Below are positions 55,001 through 64,000 of a DNA stretch of 64,000 nucleotides, piece after piece. The notes below the pieces were generated by a model. It did no database searches. It was not told the origin of the DNA and was given only the letters and a program-made list of their open reading frames with translations. Each line of letters begins with the position of its first letter. Positions within the stretch are counted from its first letter, which is position 1. Made by a program: the position numbers and the translations under genes. The stretch is from Closterium sp. Naga37s-1 (Eukaryota; Streptophyta; Zygnematophyceae; Desmidiales; Closteriaceae): positions 682,001 to 746,000 of the forward strand of contig CANJKZ010001038.1 of the NCBI GenBank assembly GCA_947471745.1, given 5' to 3'.

Positions 55001-58000
55001 TCTGCTGCTTCCCTCTTCAGCCCCTCCGCCCTCAACCACCCACGCAGCTTCCCTACTGCGCGCCGCAGCCTTCTCAGCAGCCACAGCCCGCCGCTGACTC
55101 TCCACTTCAAGCTCTGCCTTGTTCCTCTCGGCTATCGCATCCCTCAGCTCTGCTTCCGCCCGCCTCAACCGGTCCTCCAGCTTCCCCTTAGCGGCCCTCA
55201 GCTCAGCTGCTTCCACCGCACTCGTATTCTCCCTTCTTAAGTTACCACTCGCGCTCACAGACGCGGATAGCTGATCAGTCAGCAGTTGCACCTCCGCCTG
55301 TAGCCGCGCTACAGCCGCCTGCCGCTCCTCCTTCTCCCGCCTCTGCCCCTCCTCCGCCTTGCTCGCCCTCGCCTTCGCCTCATCTCTATCCCTCTCCACC
55401 CCTTGCAACCACGCTGTAAGCTTCGCTTCCACCTCTTTCATCCTGGCCAGGTCCCTCCCCATCTGCTCCCTCACCCTCTCCCCCGCCGCCTCCCCTGCTG
55501 CCGCCCTCGCCTCTGCCGCCTCCCGCTTCGCCTCCTCCTGCCCCAGCACCCGACTAAACCGCTCCTTCTCCCGCTCCATCTCCTTCAACCGCCCCTCAAG
55601 CCCCTGCACCTCGCTCATCAGCTCCCCTTCTCTCGCCTCCGCCCTCTGCAACCGCCCGTCAAGCTCCTTCGCTCTCCCCGCCCCCGCCTTGGCCTCAGAT
55701 GTCACCACCACCAGTTGAGCCTGCACCTCTGCTACCCTCTCCTCTGCCCTCCTCTTCCCCGTATTCGCCTCCTGCAGTTCCGCCTCTAGCTTCCCACACG
55801 CCCCTTCCAACCTCAACACCCTCATCTCCACCTCCCTCTTTCCCGCCCCGGACTCCCCAGCCACCTTCCGAACCTCCGCCTCAAGCTCGGCAATCCGCTT
55901 CCGAGCCTCCTCCAGCTCCTTGCTCTTCCCACGCCGATCCCCACCGCCTAAACCAGACAGCTCCCTCACCTCCCACTCCGCCAGCCTCGTCTCTAGCGCC
56001 TTCACCTGCCCTTCAAGCTCCACAATCCGCCTCCTCGCCTTCTGATTGCTCTCCCTCATCTCCTCCACCTCACTGGCGCTCATACCACCGTTGCTGCGCC
56101 TCACAGCAGCAGCAGAATCCGCCTTGGCATCATCTAGAAGCTCCTGCATAGCAGACAACTGCAACTCCACCTCTTGAACCCGAGACTCCGCCAATCTCTT
56201 CCCCTCGTCCAGCAGCCGCACCTGCTTCTCCAAACCCGCCCTATCGCTCCGCCACGACCCCATCCCCTTCTCCAGCTCCTCCATCTTCCCCTCCACGTCA
56301 CCCTTCTCCTCCCGCAGCTTCTCCTTCTCCTTCGCCAGCTCAGCAGCCCGCGCGCGCCACTTAGACGCCACCTCAGCAAGCAGCGCCACCTTCCCAGCAG
56401 GATCCAACCCTTCCGCCCTCGCAGCCAGACTCGCAGAATCCTCCAAGTCAATCCCACCAACCCCATTCTCCAGCACCTGGGCCAGCCTCTCACTCAGCTC
56501 TTTTCCTGCCTGTCCCTCATCAGCACACTTCTTCTCCAGCCGCCCCACCTCCTCCACATACCTCGTCAGCTGACTCTCCACGTCAGCCCGCGCCTCCTTC
56601 AAATGCTCCACCTCTAGCTCATGCCTCCTCTCCGCCTCCTCCCTCGCCCGCCGCCCCGCCGTCAGCAGCTTCTTGGTACTTTCCAACTCCGCCTCCACCT
56701 CCCTAGCCCTCCGTTCATACTCCTCTAAGATGCTAAGCCTGTCATTCGCGCGCTGGGTGGCCATTTCAGTGACGCGCACCTTGCTGCGCAGCTGCACCAC
56801 CTCCTCCTTGGCGGCCTGCGCCTCCGCCCGCTGCACCCGCAGCTGCTCCAGCAGCTCCTGCACGCGCGCCTGCAGCTTCCGCGCATCTTCCTCGGACACG
56901 CTGCTGCCGCCCTCGCTGCTCACAGCCCTCACCGCAACCTCTGGTTTCTTAGTTTCCTCTACAGGGGCAGGGGGAGGGGGCGGGGGCGGAGGCGGAGATG
57001 GGGCCGCAGGCGGCGGCGGGGGCGGGGGAGGCGGGGTGCACTTCGCGCAGAGCGCAGGGGCGGACGGCTCAGAGCATTTCGGACACAGGCACGGGGCAGG
57101 GGGAGCAGGAGGCGGGGGCGGCGCCGGGCGCTGCTGCCGCAGCTGCACAGGCTGGTACGGCTTCGGCTTGGGTTTCGTCTGTAGCAGCTGCGCTATACTC
57201 GCCGGAAGCCCTCTCCCACCCCTAGCCGCGACCAACTCCTGCTTCAGCTGCTCGATCAACACCTCCTTCTGCTCAGCCTCCTTATTCGCCGTGTTCAATT
57301 CCGTAGCTAGCTCAAGACTCTCTGCTGTGAGCTCCTGCGCTTCTTTCTCCAGTTCTTCCACCTTCTGTTGGAGCTCTAACAGCACGCTCTCATCACAAGT
57401 CATGCCCGCCGTCCCGCTGCTCTCCTGCCCGTCATACCCTGCGTACCGCTTATTGCATCCTCCGCCTCCCCTAACCTCCCCCTCGCTCTCTGTCGCGAGC
57501 TCCAGCTCATCCCTCAGGTTCCGCGGAACCAGCCCCGCGCGCCTGTCCGCCCCGCCAAACAAACTCCTCTTAACCGACGACTGCACGCTCCCTCCCACGC
57601 CGCCCATCCCCTCCGAAACCCCCAACCCGCTCAGACCCAACCCGTCCATCCCCCCATTCCCCTGCGCAAGCTCCGCCAGCCGCCGGTTCCAGTCCGCCTC
57701 CTTCTCCTCCATCTGCTTCTGCAGCCGCTTCGCCACCGCTTGCGCCTCCCGCCTATCCTCAAACAATTCCTCCGCGTCCCGCCTGTACTTCCCCGCCTCT
57801 CTCTCCGCCTCCTCAAGCGACTTAGACAGCTCCACGTTATCCCGTTGAAACACCTCCAGCTGCGCTGATAAGCTATCAACCGTGCCCTTGAGATACTCCA
57901 CCTCTTCCATCAGCATCTCCACCTCCCTGCCGCCCCCCATCCCCCCGCGCATGCCCCCGGGTCCGCCCATGCTCCACTCGCTCCCCTCCCCCATCCCCCC

Positions 58001-61000
58001 GCCGCCCACTTCCCCGCCTCCCCGCCCCATCCGCAGCTGGTTCAGCTCCTCCTGAAGCTGATCCCTCTCCCCTTTCAACTCCCCTATCGCAATATCAGCC
58101 CTCTGGTCCTGCGTGATCGCCTCAGCCAGCTGGCTTCTCAGACTCTCCACCTCCCTGGTGAGATTTCGCGCGTTCAGCTGGTATTTCACGCAGTCCCGCT
58201 GCAGCTCCTCTATAGCCGCCTCCGCCGCCGCCAGCTCCCCCGGATAGTCCCGCATAACCGCGCCTCCTCCGCCGCGCCCGTGCACTGCCCCAAGCGGGTT
58301 TGTCAGGGAGCTTCCCACGGAGCCTAAGGGGCTGAACCCGTCGGGGATGGGACCAGCAGGGACGGGCGACATGGCGCCTGCGCTGGGCGAGGGCAGCGCG
58401 CCGTTCCCCTTTGCGCCCGCGCTGCCCCCCCCCTCCGCTGCCTCCCCCTATCCCTCCCCCGCGTGCTCCCCCCCTGGTGGTGGTTACCATACGCGGCGCT
58501 GGCCGCGCCGCTAGCAGCACTCCCCCCGCCTCCCCCGCTTCCTGCCCTGCCCGATGTCTGGTAATACTCAGGGTAGGCCAGACGCGTGTGCTGGTGCTGC
58601 TGCTGGTGCTGCGGAGTTGCCACAGGGGACGAATTCATACTCGAGGGCGGGGAAACCAGGTGCCCCTCCCCCGGACCACCCCCGCCCGCGCCCATCCCCC
58701 CCGCCTGCCGCGCTCGCCCCGCCTGACTCCGCCCACGCGGGCTTATACCCCGCGCCTGTGCCAGCAGTCCCAGGAACCGTGCCCGTGCTACCAACCATAC
58801 TAACCGGCGTCTGCGGCGTCCCCCCCGGCCCCTTACTCCAGCTTCCCAGCGCTCCACGGGGAGACATACCAGTCATAGGAGTCCCAACCCCCCCACCACC
58901 ACCTCCACCACTACCACCGCCACCCACAGACCCCATCCCGCCAGGCGACTGCAGCTCCTGCAGCTCATCTATATACTCATTCTCCCCAGTCATCTCCTCG
59001 GGCGTCCTCTCCCCATACTCGCTCCCCTCCATCCCTGTGTACCCCATCCCAGTCGCGCCCACGGACGGGGTGAGCCCAGGCGACAAGGCATCCGGCATGC
59101 CCCCCTGTGAGGTTCCGTCTGAGGCAGAGTCTAAGGCGTATTGCCGCCGCCTCACCTCCTCCCGCTGCTGCCGTTGCCACTCGCGTTCCATTCTCACCCG
59201 CCTCGCTTCTTCCTCCAATTCTTCCTCTGCCTGCCGCATCTCTTCCCTCTGCTGCTCTTCCAGTAGCTTCCGCTGCCGCTCTTGCTCCTGCCGCTTCCGC
59301 TCCCTCTCCCTCTCCCTCTCCTTCTCTCTCTCCCGCTCCTTCTCTTTCTCTCTCTCCTCCTGCTCCTGTCTCTGCCGCTCTCTCTCCTTTGCTGCCAGCT
59401 CCAGCTCCCGCTGCTTCTCTTTCTCCTTAGCCTCTCGCTCCCTTTCTTTCTCTGCCTCCCTTTCCCTTTCTCTTTTCCCTCTCCCTCTCCCTCTCCATTT
59501 CTCTCTCCTTTTCCCTCATCTCCCTCTCTTTCTCCCGCTCGCGTTCCTTTAGCCTCTCCCTTTGCTCCTTTTCTCTTTCTCTAAGCCTCTCACGTTCCTC
59601 ATGCTCCCTCTCCCTCTCCTTCTCCCTCTCCCGCTCTTTCCCTCTGCTCCTGTCCCTCTCTCTTTCTCTCTCCCTGTACCTGTCCCCGCCTCTTTCTCGT
59701 TCCCTCTCTTTTTCCCTGTACCTATCTTCATCCCTATCCCTATACCTATCCTTATCCCGTTCCCTTTCCCTTACCTTCTCCCTTTCTCTCTCCTTTTCCT
59801 TTTCCCGCTCCCTTTCCTTCTCTTTTTCCCTCTCCTTCTCCTTCTCTCTCTCTCTCCCTCTTGACTGCGATCTCACTCTCACCGCCCCATGCTGCTTCTC
59901 CTTCCCCGCATCCTTCGGTTCCGCCACTTGCGCATGCACGCGCGCGGGGGAAGGGTCGCGCCCAAACCGTCCGCGCAGGGGGGACGCATGGCGCGGGGAA
60001 GCGTCCTTATTCCGCCAGAAGAAAATCCCCCCTCCGCCTCCGCCTCCGCCCCCCGCGCCGTCCGTGTCCACACTGAGACGCAACCCCTCAGCCTCCGCAG
60101 GATGCTCCTTGCCGCCCGCGCGCGCCTGCGCCTCCCCCCCGTGCGCTGCTGCGCCCTGCCCCTGTTGCGCTCATAGAGGGCATCCGCGGAGTCGTTGTCG
60201 TCCTGGGGAGTCAAGCGCGGGGAGCAGTGTCATGCAAGCAAGGCGTTTAGCGGGTTCTAAGCCGAAAGCAGTGCAATCGCGCTTCCTCCTTATTCTCCCC
60301 TACCACCCCAACCGCCCTAAAAAAAAGCAGATGGATTCTTAACTGACCTGATTCGACGGAAGGCTGGAAGAGCGACCGATTGAAGGGGTCGCTGCAACTT
60401 GGGCTCCTCTCTGCTGCTGCTTGGGGCTGCTGATGCTGGCGGTGATGATGATGATTGTTGGTTGGCTCGTTCGCGTGGTAATACTTCTGCAAGCCCGAGA
60501 GATAGAGGGACAGAAAATGTGTTTATCAATGCTGGCGGTGATGGTGATGATTGTTAGTTGGCTCGTTCGCGTGGTAGTGCTTCTGCAAGTCCGAGAGATA
60601 GAGGGGACAGGCAAAACGTTACCCTGTAGGCTGAGAGTGCAATAACTTTTCTTGTAGGCTCATAGCATTTGAGAAATTGAACCCAAGAAGCTTGCTCAAG
60701 GGATGAAAAAACTTGCTGCACTCACCTGCCCCTTGGTGGGTGTGGTGGTGTTGGGCAGGTCGATGCTCGACAGCACGTGACCTATCACAGATAAACCTTC
60801 CAAACATGCGCCAGGCCTACCCTGTCTCCCTGCTGCGCCTATCTACTAGCCCTTGCCGCGCCTACCTGCCCCTTGGTGGGCGTGGTGGTGTTGGGCAGGT
60901 CGATGCTCGACAGCACCTGGTCACTCGCGTCCAAACCTTGCAGATATGCTCCAGGCCTACCGGTACCTGGTCCCCTGCTGCGCCTACCCTCCACTTGCCC

Positions 61001-63113
61001 ACCCACCCCTGTGCTGCACTCACCTGCCCCTTTGTGGGCGTGGTGGTGTTGGGCAGGTCGATGCTCGACAGCACGTCACTCGCGTCCGACTTGCTCTTGC
61101 TCATCCGCTTCGGTCCTGCCGCCGCCGTTCCATGCACCCCGCCCCCTGTCCCCCCTGCTCCCCTTGCGACCGCTGCTGCGCCTGTTCCTGCGCCTGCCCC
61201 TACAGCAGCAGCAGCTGCTGCTTTGCCGGCTGGCTTCTTGGGCGTGGAGTTCCTCCTCGTTCTCGCTCTGCCCCGTGTCTGACTCCTCGCCCTCCCTGCC
61301 ACATGGGAACGATCAGGATGGAAACTCACAAGATGGTCAGCGGATCGAGAGGGCGTAATGGCAAGGTGGACGAGCGGGGAAAGCGAAGAAAAAGGCTCGA
61401 CAACGTGAGGGAAAGGAAGAGGCTAGGACCCCCACGCCTATGGATTCTGAGCCGAAGAGTGCAATTAACCAATAGGAAGTTGCAGAGCGAGCTGGTTACG
61501 ATCATGGTAGTTACGGAGTGATGCTGGATACAGAGTGGTTGGGAAGGAGGGATGAAGGGGGATAGAGGACTCAAGGGTGCGATGGCTGACCTGGGATCGC
61601 GAGACGAGCATTGAATGGTCACCTGAAACACAATGGCCGCGTAGGAAACAGGAGGAAACGCATAGAAAAGCACAAATACTTCGTTCTACAATTCAACGGC
61701 ACCTCAGAAACCGTGCAGGAAAACATGAGGGAATACAAGATCAAAGCACACAAGGTAAGGAGGTCAGAAGGGAAGTGCAGTGCTGATGTTCGCACCAACC
61801 ACGCAGAAATTATGCGCACTATCCGGCGCAATGCACGGCCACTCACATGCAGCACGGTGCCTGCGGGGCAGTACTTGAGCGGCAGCGCGCGCTGGTCGAG
61901 CTGGTTAAAGCCTGCGAAGTCCGCGAGGTTCAGCGTCGCCTCGCCCAGTATGCCGCCTCGCGTGGAGCCCTGTAACGCGTACAGCGGAGGTCAGAAAATG
62001 AGCGGAGGATGAACAAACGCCAAAGATGAAGGAAATTTCAGCGTCACACAATTCAAAGATTGAAGAAATGAAAACAGAAGTCAACGCACTCCTGAGCCTC
62101 TAGTGAGTGAGTAGGGATCTGGAGTATTTTTGTACTACTACTTTCGATTGCACATTTCGCAGTTGCAAGATAAAAAAAAACGCGTCTACTGGCTGCGTGA
62201 TGGTCAAATTCACTCCACAAAAATCACCCTTGCGCTCACCACGGATGGACACCACAAGCCAGTGCACCTCCGTGAGTTTTAAGTAAACCAAAACTCACCC
62301 GTGGACACGATAAGCCGGTACACCTTCTGCTCGTAGCCTTTCCCTTTGGGATTCCTGGCGAGGCGAGTGACCTCGGTGACGGTGTCGGTCCATGTGCACG
62401 TGCCGTTCTTCACCACCCCCTTTGGCGTCTGTCCCTCGAGTTTCCCCGTGTCCACCGGAATCAGCGACACCACTAGCCTCTCGAACCCCGTCGCCGGCAC
62501 CTGCCGTGTGTTTCAAGGACGAATAGGATACAAATGGAAGAACGCGTTTCAGCTGTTGGCTATTTCAGACGCGGCTTAGAAACGGACGGACCCCCTTATG
62601 TGTCTGCTCCTCGAGGGTCCCGTGTTCTGAAAATCAGCGACACCACCAGCCTCTCGCACCCCGTCGCTGGTAACCTGCCGTGTGTTGCAAGGACTGGTCC
62701 AGCAGCGCGCGCACGAGAAAAATGCGTGAGTTAAGAGTGAAAGAAGTGGAGAAAGGCCTGTTGTTCGGGTATCTACCGGAAGAAGTGCCTTCGCCAACCT
62801 GAAGCGATCTCCAGGGAAGCAACGATTGTGACTCTGATAAAGGCTCACTGACCCGGATGGGTGGAAAACCCAAATGAAACAGGTGAATGTGAGAAGCCTA
62901 ATGCTCGTGCTAATGCAGAGACCAAGTGCAGTGGAAACCGTAGTTCTAAGATAAACGACGCATACTTGAAACGTGGCTATCCAGACGCAGCTGAATGTGC
63001 ATGAAACGCTGACAGTAAGTACGGATGAAACGCTGACCGTTGCTTACCCGAGTAGCATGAAACCTAAACCGGAACTCGAACTTCTCCTTCTTGGACCCAA
63101 ACGCCTTAAACAT
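52026..63113 (-). CDS. NT-C2 domain plus long coiled-coil protein (plant myosin-like/EEIG1-type)
   Basis: Minus-strand exons I can place: 63113-63048, 62500-62299, 61969-61847, 61622-61591, about 61295-61024, 60486-60348, 60202-54073, 53730-53575, 53172-53065, 52935-52814, 52470-52026. The first four encode an N-terminal C2 domain (MFKAFGSKKEKFEFRFRFHA, FERLVVSLIPVDTGKLEGQT, GTCTWTDTVTEVTRLARNPK, TRGGILGEATLNLADFAGFN, VTIQCSSRDPR). The 6-kb exon gives an Arg/Glu-repeat helix, a Gly/Pro linker, then a coiled coil opening with AAEAAIEELQRDCVKYQLNA, which matches plant NT-C2 proteins. A poly-Pro segment with CPKC and CAKC (56950-57130) interrupts it. The C terminus is Lys/Glu-rich and ends SSSSRGMGMV. 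The reading frame shifts several times in the large exon (see findings), so this is a gene model, not a clean CDS. Likely a membrane- or cytoskeleton-associated scaffold. Confidence 0.75.
52630..52720 (-). repeat. Copy of the LAEALEANNRYKEQLKR exon end
   Basis: A near-identical copy of the end of exon 52935-52814 with the same AAGCG|GTGAGT donor, 180 bp downstream in the transcript direction. Confidence 0.8.
53275..53350 (-). repeat. Copy of the LRKAQQQVGEARVRE exon start
   Basis: TTGCGCAAGGCGCAGCAGCG... with an acceptor, upstream (in the transcript) of the used exon 53172-53065. It diverges after about 55 bp. Confidence 0.78.
53780..53895 (-). repeat. Copy of the DQVRSLEQSLESSRATAEAR exon
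   Basis: Reads DQVRPLQQSLESSRATAEAR and is preceded by TTGCAG. A degenerate palindrome (TTTTGAGGTGTCTCAGAA, about 53783-53800) lies at its end. Confidence 0.78.
60715..60915 (-). repeat. Two copies of the SSIDLPNTTTPTKGQ exon end
   Basis: GTCGAGCATCGACCTGCCCA and ACACCACCACGCCCACCAAG occur at about 60720-60775 and 60845-60912, each ending with a CAG|GT-type donor context, downstream of the exon ending at 61024. Confidence 0.8.
62560..62700 (-). repeat. Partial copy of the NT-C2 second exon start
   Basis: GGCAG then TTACCAGCGACGGGGTGCGAGAGGCTGGTGGTGTCGCTGA-like sequence, on the minus strand between exon 1 and exon 2. It is followed by unrelated sequence. Confidence 0.7.
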
Positions 63114-64000
63114 CCTGTCCGGTGTTCGAATTTCCGCTACTAATAATATTTAATATTTAACGGACTGCACCTCAACCAATCCGTTTTTTAGCCAACATGA
63201 CGCAAACTGCTTAATATCTATCGGACTAGCAGCACGCGGACGCGGTTTGTATAGCTTAATTAGTAAATCTTTCTACAAATATATAATATTCTGCTCCACC
63301 CTGTCTATCCATAACAGACAAGGAGACTAAGGCGTGGCAAGGAAAGAGGAGCTACTGAGAGATGAAGTCCTGCCTCCCTGCCGAGTCAGTGAAGAGGGCC
63401 AACAACGGTCAGGCTTCCGACTCATTTGCATGGCTGCCTTGCTGCTCAAGGATGATTTGCACACCCCGCTCCTCAACTCCACTTATCGCCAGTGCGGTTC
63501 AATACGAATTACACACGGTAAACAAGGTATTCTGGTATTTACCGCTTGGGAGCGGAGCCAACCGAACTAGACCTCTGAATGTAGATCAAGAGTGTGCTTC
63601 CATCAACCTCATCTGGGACTGTGTGGCTCTTGACCCCTGGTTTTCGAACCGCCTCGGGATTGACGTTCAAGCAGGCTAATTTGGATGGGTTGGTCGGCTT
63701 GGCTCCCGGGCAGTTGGACCAGAGCAGTGCGGAAAAGTCCGCACCCTAATTGGTGGAGACACTCTCAAGGTGCCTGATCGCGCCAGTTTCCCGCTCACAC
63801 CATTAGTTTCAGAACGAAAAGCGCGAACTGTGAAGACACCTATCAACCAAAGCGGTATGGCTTGTTTCCTGACAGATGCTGTCAGAGGGTAACGCGACGT
63901 AGGAATTCGTTACAACCACAAGCATGTATATACATTCTCAATTATCATATGATTTTAATATAATCTGAAGACCCACTTCTGCACAAATAAACTAAGATTA
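63114..64000. other. Upstream region of the NT-C2 gene, no further gene seen
   Basis: AT-rich for 63140-63300 and 63900-64000. Contains the presumed promoter of the minus-strand NT-C2 gene. Short open frames here have no recognisable homology. Confidence 0.5.

Noticed and set aside
59427-60083. Separate Arg/Glu-rich (SR-like) gene
   Set aside because: It continues into the NT-C2/coiled-coil protein on the same strand once the frame change is considered. The RE-repeat is a helical segment of that protein.
1-64000. LTR retrotransposon, retrovirus-like or Polinton element
   Set aside because: I saw no reverse transcriptase, integrase, protease, capsid or paired LTRs. The only mobile elements supported are two non-coding MITEs.

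Overview
The window is nuclear DNA from a eukaryote of the green lineage, most likely a streptophyte (a charophyte/zygnematophyte-type alga or an early-diverging land plant). The evidence is the set of plant-type proteins, all split by many GT-AG introns: a chloroplast SET-domain protein of the At5g14260 type, a BBD-type bifunctional nuclease with a UVR tail, an NT-C2/coiled-coil protein, a GRXS17-like monothiol glutaredoxin, a plant-style NUDCD2 and a five-RRM RBM28/Nop4 protein. I cannot name the species.

Layout, left to right: (1) RBM28/Nop4-like nucleolar RNA-binding protein, + strand, 5' end outside the window, to 11788. (2) Secreted multi-EGF protein, + strand, 13934-18947. (3) NUDCD2-like co-chaperone, + strand, 20080-23367. 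(4) BBD-type nuclease, - strand, 24550-28214. (5) A 3.1-kb divergent intergenic stretch holding a Tourist-like MITE at 29665-30158. (6) Coiled-coil/leucine-rich-repeat protein, + strand, 31339-33277. (7) Chloroplast SET-domain protein, - strand, 33849-45259. (8) Trx-Grx-Grx monothiol glutaredoxin, + strand, 46424-51209, divergent from (7) over about 1.2 kb. (9) tRNA-Gly(UCC), - strand, 51570-51641. (10) NT-C2/coiled-coil protein, - strand, 52026-63113. The genes are ordinary single-copy housekeeping or organelle genes, not one pathway. I see no CRISPR array, retroviral or LTR element, or biosynthetic cluster.

The striking feature is the introns, not the genes. Nearly every gene carries ladders of decayed tandem copies of its own exons, each with its splice site. 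In at least four places the copying has become a minisatellite whose unit is an exon end plus its 5' splice donor (48/50 bp at 7371-7762, 68 bp at 14984-15200, 110 bp at 38531-38970, 37 bp at 40560-41722). A short palindrome, consensus TTTTGAG-N-CG-N-CTCAAAA (commonest TTTTGAGTCGACTCAAAA), occurs about 20 times. At least ten copies lie exactly on the junction between two direct duplicates. This link between a palindrome and local exon-containing duplications is the best candidate for something undescribed here.

Caution: in gene (10) the reading frame changes several times inside one exon, mostly at runs of G/C, and some splice junctions are out of frame by one base. This looks like consensus indels in the assembly more than true decay. 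Exon coordinates come from reading splice sites and homology by eye. For the RBM28, EGF, NUDCD2, BBD, LRR, SET and glutaredoxin genes the exon lengths sum to a continuous frame.
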